From Nitrospira sp. (GTDB lineage Bacteria > Nitrospirota > Nitrospiria > Nitrospirales > Nitrospiraceae), in contig JABMDG010000067.1 in NCBI GenBank assembly GCA_015904045.1, forward strand, positions 1-16,293: 16,293 nt of DNA, in the 5' to 3' direction. Positions 1 through 5,997 of this stretch are shown in pieces (the stretch's first letter is position 1; each line of letters opens with the position of its first letter). Made by a program: the position numbers and the translations under genes. The notes below the pieces were generated by a model, which ran no database searches, was not told where the DNA came from, and saw only the letters and a program-made list of their open reading frames with translations.

Positions 1-76
1 TGGCTCCCCGGGCAGGACTCGAACCTGCGACCAGCCGGTTAACAGCCGGCTGCTCTACCAACTGAGCTACCGGGGA
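1..76 (-). tRNA. tRNA-Asn (anticodon GTT)
   Basis: Read on the minus strand, the sequence folds as a full cloverleaf. The acceptor stem UCCCCGG pairs with CCGGGGA, the D-loop contains AGCUCAGUUGGUAGAGC, and the anticodon stem GCCGG/CCGGC encloses loop CUGUUAA with anticodon GUU. The T-arm contains GGUUCGAGUCC, and the discriminator G is followed by an encoded CCA at positions 3-1. GUU decodes Asn codons AAC and AAU. The gene is 76 nt long including CCA and is complete at the left edge of the window. It lies downstream of the small acidic-protein gene on the same strand. Confidence 0.97.
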
Positions 77-84
77 ACAAGGTG

Positions 85-112
85 ACAATAGGAAGAGCCT
101 GTATATTAACAA
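85..112 (-). promoter_or_regulatory. possible sigma70 promoter for tRNA-Asn
   Basis: On the minus strand a TTGTTA box (112-107) and a TATTGT box (90-85) are separated by 16 bp. Each matches four of six consensus bases. The first tRNA base (76) lies 8 bp past the -10 box, a suitable distance for a start just ahead of the mature 5' end. The boxes are weak, so this is only a candidate; the tRNA could also be co-transcribed with the gene upstream. Confidence 0.35.
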
Positions 113-139
113 AACCTGCCGAGGAAGGGGAACGATTTT

Positions 140-409
140 TTAGACGTCGAAATCTTCGGTCTCGTCCTCGTCGGAAGAGGCATCCGTGTTGCCCTTGGCC
201 ATGGCGGCGTAGTGTTTGGCCCAGGTCAGGTACAGGTTGCCGCTGTCCCGCATCGTATCGGCCGCTTTGACGAGCTTGTCCACCAGTTCAGGGTCTTTGC
301 CCGTCGATTGAATGATCGCCGCCTGCCGTTCGATGGCTTTGGGGTACAGGGTGATCAAACCGGAAATCTCACTGAGCAGTTCGTCGATCGTATTATCTTC
401 GTTTTCCAT
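140..409 (-). CDS. small acidic hypothetical protein
   Basis: An 89-residue protein of no family I recognise. The start is the ATG at 409, because a GAGGGG Shine-Dalgarno sits 4 nt upstream of it. A longer in-frame reading would begin inside the upstream terminator hairpin and is rejected. The chain looks almost wholly alpha-helical, with no signal peptide, membrane segment or cysteine, and it ends in a strongly acidic tail (DEDETEDFDV, residues 80-89). This suggests a small soluble cytoplasmic protein, perhaps a binding partner or chaperone-like factor, but no function can be assigned. The gene lies between the POR operon terminator and tRNA-Asn. That it is real rests on the ribosome-binding site, its good codon use and its exclusion from the neighbouring transcription unit. 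Confidence 0.72.
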   Translation of the reverse strand: MENEDNTIDELLSEISGLITLYPKAIERQAAIIQSTGKDPELVDKLVKAADTMRDSGNLYLTWAKHYAAMAKGNTDASSDEDETEDFDV

Positions 410-425
410 CGGTCCCCTCGTACCC

Positions 426-462
426 AAGAAAAAACCCCATAGCGCGAACGCCATGGGGTTTT
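426..462 (-). terminator. rho-independent terminator of the POR operon
   Basis: A perfect 10-bp inverted repeat (431-440 with 453-462, AAAACCCCAT/ATGGGGTTTT) encloses a 12-nt loop. On the minus strand it is followed by a run of T interrupted once by C. It lies 22 bp past the ferredoxin-subunit stop codon and before the ribosome-binding site of the small acidic gene, so it ends the POR transcript. The A-rich left arm could give weak termination in the other direction, but no plus-strand gene needs it. Confidence 0.85.
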
Positions 463-484
463 GCGAGTGTTAGCCCGCGGTTGC

Positions 485-763
485 TTATCCCTGGTAGGCT
501 TGCCCCAGCGCCGCCGATTCACCCTTCTTGGTCATCAGCTGCCCGGTGGCGCTGACGGCCTGCATGGTGATGGCAAAGTGCTTGGCGGCGTCACAGACGA
601 TCACGCAGAGCTCACAACCCTTGCAGCGGTCGATATTGACCTCGGCCACCATCTTGCTGGTGTTCAAGTCCAGACAGTTGGCTTCCGGGCAATACATGAT
701 GCAGAGGCGGCAGCCCTTTTTTGCGGTGCACTTTTCGTCGATAACCTGCGCTACGTTATACAT
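485..763 (-). CDS. porD: 2-oxoacid:ferredoxin oxidoreductase, ferredoxin-like (delta) subunit
   Basis: A 92-residue 2x[4Fe-4S] ferredoxin-type subunit that passes electrons between the catalytic POR subunits and free ferredoxin. The first cluster motif is C12-x5-C18-x2-C21-x3-C25-Pro, with an extra C30. The second is C47-x2-C50-x2-C53-x3-C57. The x5 spacing before the second cysteine is wider than the usual x2 and is best read as an atypical first motif. The start is ATG 763, with AAGGA about 10 nt upstream, and the gene begins 21 bp after the second gamma copy. It is the last gene of the operon and the only complete ferredoxin copy; its first 64 bases recur unchanged at 2019-2082. The subunit letter is used loosely, since names differ between five-subunit enzymes. 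Confidence 0.9.
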   Translation of the reverse strand: MYNVAQVIDEKCTAKKGCRLCIMYCPEANCLDLNTSKMVAEVNIDRCKGCELCVIVCDAAKHFAITMQAVSATGQLMTKKGESAALGQAYQG

Positions 764-784
764 GCAAGTTGGTTCCTTCTTCTC

Positions 785-1495
785 TTAAGCCGCTGCGACG
801 GCGGGATTTCCGATGCGCAACTCGATCTTGTTCTTGTCGGCCCATTCGCTGGCGATTTCGTAGGCCGCCTTTACGGTTGCCAAGTTCTTGGCCAACAGCA
901 TTTCCTTCTTGGCGAATTTCTTCTTGATGGCTTCGTCCAGGGAGGCGGTTCCTCCGGAGGCCACGAATTTCTTTCCAAACCGCTCCTGGAGGGCGCCATC
1001 GAGGGCTTCCATCGAGACGCACTTGGTAATACCTGCGACGGAGCCGATCATCGCCATATTCGTCGAGAGTTCGGTGCCGGCCACTTCAATGGCCAACTCG
1101 GTGCCCGCGATATAAAACACCGCGACGTTCAAGTCCTTGAGCCGCTCCACATCGTCATTGGACAGCAACGGCTGGGCGGAATTGATGACGACCACACCGC
1201 CTTCTTTCACGCCGGAATAAAAGGGCATGGTATAGCTTTTCCCCATGGTAATGACTTGGGGATGAAAGACCTGGATAACGTCAGGGAATACCAGCTCGCC
1301 GCGGTCGTAGATCCGTTCAATGCCGATGCGGCAGTAACTCTCTGCCGGCGCCATGCGTTTCTCTGCGCCGAAGAACGGGTTGGAGATCGAAAATTTACCA
1401 TCGCGGTTGGCAGCCATAGCCAAGACGTGCGCAGCGGTGACCGCGCCTTGTCCGCCCAAACCTGACATCCGGATATTCAATCGTCGCTTAATCAT
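785..1495 (-). CDS. porG: 2-oxoacid:ferredoxin oxidoreductase gamma subunit, second copy
   Basis: A 236-residue gamma subunit with the family's N-terminal GLGGQG motif (residues 12-17). It contributes to CoA binding and structure in the pyruvate/2-oxoglutarate:ferredoxin oxidoreductase complex of the cytoplasm. The start is ATG 1495, preceded by GGAGG at 7 nt; longer readings run backwards into the beta gene and are rejected. By eye it differs from the copy at 2103-2810 at about 46 of 708 bases. Those changes give only four amino-acid substitutions (such as SNDDV for SDDDI) plus one extra Ala at the C-terminus, so this copy looks functional and constrained. It follows the truncated beta fragment by 19 bp and precedes the intact ferredoxin subunit by 21 bp. 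Confidence 0.93.
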   Translation of the reverse strand: MIKRRLNIRMSGLGGQGAVTAAHVLAMAANRDGKFSISNPFFGAEKRMAPAESYCRIGIERIYDRGELVFPDVIQVFHPQVITMGKSYTMPFYSGVKEGGVVVINSAQPLLSNDDVERLKDLNVAVFYIAGTELAIEVAGTELSTNMAMIGSVAGITKCVSMEALDGALQERFGKKFVASGGTASLDEAIKKKFAKKEMLLAKNLATVKAAYEIASEWADKNKIELRIGNPAVAAA

Positions 1496-1514
1496 ATGTC
1501 TGCCTCCGGTCTGA

Positions 1515-2018
1515 TTACGCTGATGCCTGGCTCGCCAGCTGCTTGGCTGCTGCTTTCCGTTCCTTGTCCTTCGCCGCCAATTCGGCCAGCAATTGCTTGG
1601 CCGGCTCGCTGATGTATTCCTTGTAGGCAAACCGCTCGTTCGGCTTCTCCGAATCACGCATCTCTTGCAGCCCTTCCATGCTGTTCTTGCCGATTTCCAG
1701 AATGCAGGGCGTGTAGAGCTGCAGGTAGGTCGGGCCGATCTCACGGGCTACATGGACGGCGTTACGGATGACCTTTTCGACCAGCGATGGCTTGCTGACC
1801 GTGCAATTGACGACATAGTGGCAACCGGACTCGCGGGCGATCTCAGGCAGCCGCACCTTGTCGAACAGTTTGCCGACCGGGGCCATCTTGGCGACGAACC
1901 CCTTTTGCATCAATCCGCTTTCCTGACCGCCGGTATTGGCATAGAGCTCGTTATCGAAGCAAATCGTCGTGAACTTTTCTTGTCTGAACCAGGCTTGCAA
2001 CGTCATGTCCAAACCGAT
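1515..2018 (-). pseudogene. porB: 5'-truncated copy of POR beta subunit
   Basis: This fragment encodes beta residues 136-302 in an uninterrupted frame but lacks the first 135. Missing are the cluster cysteines C52, C55 and C82 and the GDG of the thiamine-diphosphate motif; only the equivalents of C240 and the N158/N163 region remain. It therefore cannot be a working beta subunit. The frame begins at the fusion with the ferredoxin fragment (join between 2018 and 2019). The first possible start is TTG at 2012 with no good Shine-Dalgarno, so any translation would be by read-through or re-initiation. Against the intact beta I count about 28 base differences in 504 bp but only one amino-acid change (Asn for Thr). 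That is unexpected for a decaying fragment and implies recent truncation, gene conversion or an assembly chimera. Confidence 0.9.
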
Positions 2019-2082
2019 TGCAGAGGCGGCAGCCCTTTTTTGCGGTGCACTTTTCGTCGATAACCTGCGCTACGTTATACAT
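2019..2082 (-). pseudogene. porD: 3'-truncated copy of POR ferredoxin subunit
   Basis: The first 21 codons of the ferredoxin subunit (start ATG 2082, with an AAGGA ribosome-binding site like that of the intact gene) are present and identical in DNA to 700-763. After C21 the sequence switches to beta-gene DNA in another frame. Translation would add 22 unrelated residues and stop at 1951, giving a 43-residue product. Only three cluster cysteines (C12, C18, C21) remain and the second cluster motif is absent, so it cannot be a functional 2x[4Fe-4S] protein. It lies directly after gamma copy 1. Confidence 0.9.
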
Positions 2083-2102
2083 GCAAGGGGTTCCTTCTTC
2101 TC

Positions 2103-2810
2103 TTAAGCCGCGACGGCCGGATTTCCGATACGCAATTCGATCTTGTTCTTGTCAGCCCATTCGCTGGCGATTTCGTAGGCCGCCTTCACGGTTGCCAAGT
2201 TCTTGGCCAACAGCATTTCCTTCTTGGCGAATTTCTTCTTGATGGCTTCGTCCAAGGAGGCGGTTCCTCCGGAGGCCACGAATTTCTTTCCAAACCGCTC
2301 TTGCAGGGCCCCATCGAGGGCTTCCATCGAGACGCACTTGGTGATGCCTGAGACGGAACCGATCATCGCCATATTCGTCGAGAGCTCGGTGCCGGCCACT
2401 TCAATGGCCAACTCGGTGCCCGCGATATAAAATACCGCGACGTTCAAGTCCTTGAGCCGTTCGATGTCGTCATCGGACAGCAATGGCTGGGCGGAATTGA
2501 TGATGACCACGCCGCCTTCTTTCACGCCGGAATAAAAGGGCATGGTGTAGCTTTTCCCCATCGTGATGACTTGGGGATGAAAGACCTGAATGACATCAGG
2601 GAATACCAGCTCACCGCGGTCATAGATTCGCTCGATGCCGATGCGGCAATAACTCTCTGCCGGCGCCATGCGTTTCTCGGCGCCGAAGAACGGGTTGGAG
2701 ATTGAAAACTTGCCGTCTCGGTTGGCAGCCATGGCCAGGACGTGCGCGGCGGTGACCGCGCCTTGTCCGCCCAACCCTGACATCCGGATATTCAATCGTC
2801 TCTTAATCAT
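2103..2810 (-). CDS. porG: 2-oxoacid:ferredoxin oxidoreductase gamma subunit, first copy
   Basis: A 235-residue gamma subunit with GLGGQG at residues 12-17, located where gamma is expected: 19 bp after the stop of the intact beta gene. The start is ATG 2810 with GGAGG 7 nt upstream. It is one Ala shorter at the C-terminus than the copy at 785-1495 and differs from it by four substitutions. It should form the catalytic complex with the alpha and beta subunits encoded just upstream. Which of the two gamma proteins is used, or whether both are, cannot be told from sequence because no active-site motif separates them. Downstream it runs into the broken ferredoxin start at 2082. Confidence 0.94.
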   Translation of the reverse strand: MIKRRLNIRMSGLGGQGAVTAAHVLAMAANRDGKFSISNPFFGAEKRMAPAESYCRIGIERIYDRGELVFPDVIQVFHPQVITMGKSYTMPFYSGVKEGGVVIINSAQPLLSDDDIERLKDLNVAVFYIAGTELAIEVAGTELSTNMAMIGSVSGITKCVSMEALDGALQERFGKKFVASGGTASLDEAIKKKFAKKEMLLAKNLATVKAAYEIASEWADKNKIELRIGNPAVAA

Positions 2811-2829
2811 ATGCCTGCCTCCGGTCTGA

Positions 2830-3738
2830 CTATGCTGATGCCTGGCTCGCCAACTGCTTGGCGGCCGCTTTCCGTTCTTTGTCCTTCGCCGCCAATTCGG
2901 CGAGCAATTGCTTGGCTGGCTCGCTGATGTATTCCTTGTAGGCGAACCGCTCGGTCGGCTTCTCCGAATCGCGCATCTCTTGCAGCCCTTCCATACTGTT
3001 CTTGCCGATCTCCAGGATGCAGGGCGTGTAAAGCTGCAGGTAGGTCGGGCCGATCTCGCGGGCCACATGGACGGCGTTACGGATGACCTTTTCGACCAAC
3101 GATGGCTTGCTGACCGTGCAATTGACGACATAGTGGCAGCCGGACTCGCGGGCGATCTCAGGCAGCCGCACCTTGTCGAACAGCTTGCCGACCGGGGCCA
3201 TCTTGGCCACGAAGCCCTTTTGCATCAAGCCGCTTTCCTGACCGCCGGTATTGGCGTAGAGCTCGTTGTCGAAACAAATCGTCGTGAACTTTTCCTGCCT
3301 GAACCAGGCTTGCAAGGTCATGTCCAAGCCGATGTCGACGGTGGCTCCGTCACCGGCGAGCACCACGACGTCCTTGACACGGCCGGGGAAGCGGACGCTC
3401 AGGGCGCGCTTCAGGCCGGAGGCGATTGCGTTCTGGTTGCCGAACAGGGAGTGGATGTTATGCACGGCCACCATCGGGAACACCAAGCTGGTACAGCCGG
3501 TGGAGCCGACCATGACCGTATCTTCCGGATTCGGCAGCGAGGCCAGGATGTAGCGGAAGGCCATGGACTCCGGGCAGCCGGCACAAAGCGAGTGTTGCTC
3601 GATGAGTTCCTTCGAAGTGCCGATATCTTTCCAGCCCCGGTCTTCCTTGCCGTAGGTCGCGCTCTTCACGAGATCCTGATAGTCCGACGGCATAATATCG
3701 TACAGGTCTTCGGAGATTTGAATACGCTCTTTGCTCAT
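2830..3738 (-). CDS. porB: 2-oxoacid:ferredoxin oxidoreductase beta subunit
   Basis: A 302-residue thiamine-diphosphate-binding subunit. With alpha it interconverts a 2-oxoacid plus CoA with acyl-CoA, CO2 and reduced ferredoxin. The [4Fe-4S] cysteines are visible as C52-x2-C55, C82 and C240. The thiamine-diphosphate/Mg motif is GDGATVDIG (129-137) followed by N158 and N163. The C-terminus is an Ala/Lys-rich helix. The start is ATG 3738, chosen because GAGGAGG lies 5 nt upstream; an upstream in-frame extension has no such site. The length fits the family. Whether the substrate is pyruvate or 2-oxoglutarate cannot be settled from sequence; pyruvate is the default reading. It follows alpha by 54 bp. 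Confidence 0.95.
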   Translation of the reverse strand: MSKERIQISEDLYDIMPSDYQDLVKSATYGKEDRGWKDIGTSKELIEQHSLCAGCPESMAFRYILASLPNPEDTVMVGSTGCTSLVFPMVAVHNIHSLFGNQNAIASGLKRALSVRFPGRVKDVVVLAGDGATVDIGLDMTLQAWFRQEKFTTICFDNELYANTGGQESGLMQKGFVAKMAPVGKLFDKVRLPEIARESGCHYVVNCTVSKPSLVEKVIRNAVHVAREIGPTYLQLYTPCILEIGKNSMEGLQEMRDSEKPTERFAYKEYISEPAKQLLAELAAKDKERKAAAKQLASQASA

Positions 3739-3792
3739 TAGGGCCTCCTCAGGGTCGCTCGCGGGAGCAGCCCGGTTCAAAGTCAGTGCTGA

Positions 3793-5004
3793 TCAGCTTC
3801 CACGACCGGCCAGGGAGAAGGATTTCATCCCCAGGGCCGTCTTGATTTCGGACACGATGATTTCCGGCGGCATTGTCATACCGCCGCAGACGTGCGGGCC
3901 GGCATGGACGCGATGCGGGTTCGGGATGCTGGCGCGGATTTCCTTGGCCAGCCAGCCGGTCACATTAAACTCCGGCACGAAGATATGCTTGGCGTTCTTC
4001 GTCGCTTCGCGGATTTCCTCTTCCGGCCAGGGACGCAGCGTCTTCACCTTGACGAGTCCACAACGTACGCCTTCTTCTTCCAGGAGGCGGATTGCTTCAC
4101 GGCCCTGCGACACGGCGGTACCGGACGCCACGATCAGGATGTCCGCATCCACGTTCTCTGTATCGATGAGGCCGTTCAGCCAATGGATCGAGTGCTTCCG
4201 CGACCGTTCGATCGCGGCCCAGATTTCCTGCTGCCAGCTTGCGTGGGTGGCGTAGCTGATGTAGTTGCTCTTCATCACGAACGGGTCGCGCATCATGCGG
4301 ACCGGCGGGCATTCCATGTCCATGCAGGGCACCGGCGAGCGATAGGGATCGTACGGCGGCAGGCACATGTCGGCTGGCGTGAGATTCACGACGTCTTTCG
4401 TATGCGTCACAAAGAACCCGTCGCAGCAGAGTGCGAGCGGCAGGTGCACATCCGGCTCTTCCGACACCATGTAGCCCTTGAGAATCCAATCGAAAAAGTC
4501 CTGCGCGGTTTCCGCATGCCAGACGAGCATGCCGGTATTCAGCAGGTAGGCGATTTCAAGCGTGTCCGGTTGGATCGAAAGCGGCGAGTTGATGCCGCGG
4601 CAGGTGACGATCATTTGAATCGGCAGCCGCGCGCCCGCCCACATCGGGAAATTTTCCATCGCGCGCATCGTGCCGGGGCCTGCCGTCGTCGTGAACACCC
4701 GGGCGCCGCCGAACGCCGCGCCGGCGCACTGCGACATAACAGCGAACTCGCTCTCACCGCGGAAATAGTCGCCGATGTACCCTTCCGCGAATAATTCGCC
4801 GATCAGGGCTGCGGCTTCCGATTGCGGAGTAATCGGGTAGGCGATCATCACGTCGCAGCTCGATCGACGGACCGCTTCCTTGATGACCTCGGAACCCGTA
4901 AAGAACGACGGAGTTCTCGGGGCTTCGTGCATCAGTTTCCAGGGATCGGTGTACGTCTGTCCCTTTTTATTCTGCGTTCCGATGACTGAGGGGGGGGTAG
5001 CCAT
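3793..5004 (-). CDS. porA: 2-oxoacid:ferredoxin oxidoreductase alpha subunit
   Basis: A 403-residue alpha subunit carrying the pyrimidine-binding domain of the thiamine enzyme. Family marks are AYPITP (55-60), the acidic GESEFA segment around residue 83 that activates thiamine diphosphate, and TTAGPG (106-111). The C-terminal third carries the transketolase-C-like domain seen in single-chain and split enzymes (SGTAVSQGREAI and VKTLRPWP segments). An N-terminal extension of about 30 residues precedes the first strand. The start is ATG 5004 with AAGGAGG upstream. The gene lies 36 bp after the CdhB-like gene and 54 bp before beta, inside one operon. Together these point to the five-subunit enzyme type used for carbon fixation in Nitrospira and Hydrogenobacter. 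Confidence 0.95.
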   Translation of the reverse strand: MATPPSVIGTQNKKGQTYTDPWKLMHEAPRTPSFFTGSEVIKEAVRRSSCDVMIAYPITPQSEAAALIGELFAEGYIGDYFRGESEFAVMSQCAGAAFGGARVFTTTAGPGTMRAMENFPMWAGARLPIQMIVTCRGINSPLSIQPDTLEIAYLLNTGMLVWHAETAQDFFDWILKGYMVSEEPDVHLPLALCCDGFFVTHTKDVVNLTPADMCLPPYDPYRSPVPCMDMECPPVRMMRDPFVMKSNYISYATHASWQQEIWAAIERSRKHSIHWLNGLIDTENVDADILIVASGTAVSQGREAIRLLEEEGVRCGLVKVKTLRPWPEEEIREATKNAKHIFVPEFNVTGWLAKEIRASIPNPHRVHAGPHVCGGMTMPPEIIVSEIKTALGMKSFSLAGRGS

Positions 5005-5040
5005 GGATCCGGCCTCCTTTTCGCTTGAGCCTCCGGCTTG

Positions 5041-5676
5041 TCAGCTGGAAGCTCCGTTCTTGGCTGTTTCCAGCCGTGGTTGGACCGTCCCTTTCAAACG
5101 CTTGATCGTATCGGCCAGTTTCATGATTTTTTCGACCGATGCGTCGCGGAACGACAGCATCGCGTCTTCATGGCCGGCCTGCGCGCACATGGCTATTGTA
5201 TAGCACGAGGTGCCGCCACGGATAATTTTTAGTGACAAATTGGCTTGATGACAATGGACGCCGACAAACATGCAGCAGTCGATTTTGTTGTGCCAGATGG
5301 TCAGATTCGGGTGGTTGGGATTGATTTCGACTTCGGGGTTGATCTTCGGGTATTTCGGTCGATAATCCGGCATGGGGATCAGCATCGCCTTTTGGCCCGG
5401 TTGGACGCAGTCCTTCAATGTATTGTACAGATGCCGGATGGCCGTGGCTTTCTTCGCCGCCTTTTCGTTCCACGCCCATAAGACCAGCGGGCCGGGGAAA
5501 ATCGTGGGGACCTTCGCCATCAAAAACTGGCGGGCAGCTTCCTCATACGCTTTGTCTTCAGAAGCGATGACACCGTTGATATGGGCTTCGCCCGGGTTCG
5601 GCAACTGGATGCCCATGCTGGCGGCAGCCGGGGGAAGAAAGTGTTCTGGTCCTGGGAGCACACGGTACTCGCTCAT
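5041..5676 (-). CDS. CdhB-like accessory (epsilon) subunit of POR
   Basis: A 211-residue soluble protein, first gene of the POR operon. Its middle (AKVPTIFPGPLVLWAW, with a following helix) and C-terminal part (CCMFVGVHCHQANLSLK, then an SCYTIAMC strand) resemble the Rossmann-like CO dehydrogenase beta/acetyl-CoA synthase epsilon family (CdhB). This is a resemblance recognised by eye, not by search. Related proteins accompany five-subunit 2-oxoacid oxidoreductases, where their role is unknown; binding of a nucleotide, CoA or electron carrier has been guessed. Five cysteines lie between residues 138 and 172 without a standard Fe-S spacing. A GTG at 5679 directly precedes the ATG at 5676; GGAG spacing suits the GTG slightly better, so the true start may be one codon earlier. 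Confidence 0.82.
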   Translation of the reverse strand: MSEYRVLPGPEHFLPPAAASMGIQLPNPGEAHINGVIASEDKAYEEAARQFLMAKVPTIFPGPLVLWAWNEKAAKKATAIRHLYNTLKDCVQPGQKAMLIPMPDYRPKYPKINPEVEINPNHPNLTIWHNKIDCCMFVGVHCHQANLSLKIIRGGTSCYTIAMCAQAGHEDAMLSFRDASVEKIMKLADTIKRLKGTVQPRLETAKNGASS

Positions 5677-5679
5677 CAC

Positions 5680-5888
5680 GGCCTACACTCCGAATGAAAG
5701 GTTGAGCTGATACAAGAACGACGATTTTTCCAAGGCTTACTCGCTGACACTCTAAGCTCTTCCACGCGCTCGCCGCAACCAAACAGAAGACCCACATCTG
5801 TGGGCTTTTGGGCTACCGGGCAGAACCTATTTAGGCCCATGGAACTAACGCGGCACCGAGAGTATTTCAGCGTTCAGGACCTAACGGA
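5680..5888 (-). promoter_or_regulatory. long 5' leader of the POR operon with a small hairpin
   Basis: About 210 nt separate the expected transcription start (near 5888) from the first start codon. This gene-free stretch holds a 6-bp inverted repeat, CCCACA/TGTGGG, at 5791-5804, followed on the minus strand by TCTTCTGTTT. It is a weak terminator-like or attenuator-like shape. I recognise no known riboswitch or leader peptide here. The unusual length suggests possible post-transcriptional control, but this is inference. Confidence 0.3.
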
Positions 5889-5895
5889 GAAGTGC

Positions 5896-5925
5896 ATTAT
5901 AGGTGCCAATCTCTTGGCTTGTCAA
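5896..5925 (-). promoter_or_regulatory. sigma70 promoter of the POR operon
   Basis: On the minus strand a perfect TTGACA (5925-5920) and a perfect TATAAT (5901-5896) are separated by 18 bp. Both boxes match the consensus fully, and there is no other minus-strand gene before the CdhB-like gene. A strong constitutive promoter fits a high-flux central carbon enzyme. It lies in the gap between the TPR gene and the operon, so the operon need not depend on transcription from upstream. Confidence 0.82.
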
Positions 5926-5997
5926 ATGAGGCTGATCCGGTTTCTCCCCGTTTCAATCCCTGAAAGTTCGGCAGGAGCGCGGAGTGGTTTTGGCCGG

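Larger units (their letters stand above)
700..2018. repeat. tandem duplication unit, copy 1 (1319 bp)
   Basis: This segment holds the first 21 codons of the ferredoxin subunit, all of gamma copy 2 and the beta 3' part. It aligns end to end with 2019-3333. The length difference of 4 bp is fully explained by one 3-bp indel (an Ala codon at the gamma C-terminus) and one 1-bp indel in the gamma-ferredoxin spacer. Substitutions affect roughly 6% of positions. No insertion sequence, long inverted repeat or target-site duplication borders it. Confidence 0.95.
2019..3333. repeat. tandem duplication unit, copy 2 (1315 bp)
   Basis: This is the partner of 700-2018 in direct orientation and directly abuts it. 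It covers the ferredoxin start, gamma copy 1 and beta codons 136-302. At its right end beta continues intact; at the left end of copy 1 the ferredoxin gene continues intact. This is the geometry of a tandem duplication or of a deletion between two tandem operons. The junction (TGCA of ferredoxin joined to ATCGG of beta) shows no shared bases, so it looks like end joining rather than homologous recombination. Confidence 0.95.

Noticed and set aside
461..1465. 334-residue plus-strand open frame, with similar plus frames at 2908-3741 and 3892-4794
   Set aside because: These are antisense to the POR genes, whose motifs are unmistakable on the minus strand.
785..1744. 319-residue reading of gamma copy 2, and the matching 342-residue reading of copy 1 (2103-3131)
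   Set aside because: The extra N-terminal part is the beta gene read in a wrong frame. The true starts at 1495 and 2810 have good ribosome-binding sites and match the family N-terminus.
700..3333. POR duplication caused by an insertion sequence or composite transposon
   Set aside because: No transposase, terminal inverted repeats or target-site duplications are visible at any boundary.
5791..5804. Hairpin CCCACA/TGTGGG as a terminator of the TPR gene
   Set aside because: It lies downstream of the POR promoter, has a short stem and a 2-nt loop, and only a poor T-run, so it is more likely part of the POR leader or chance.
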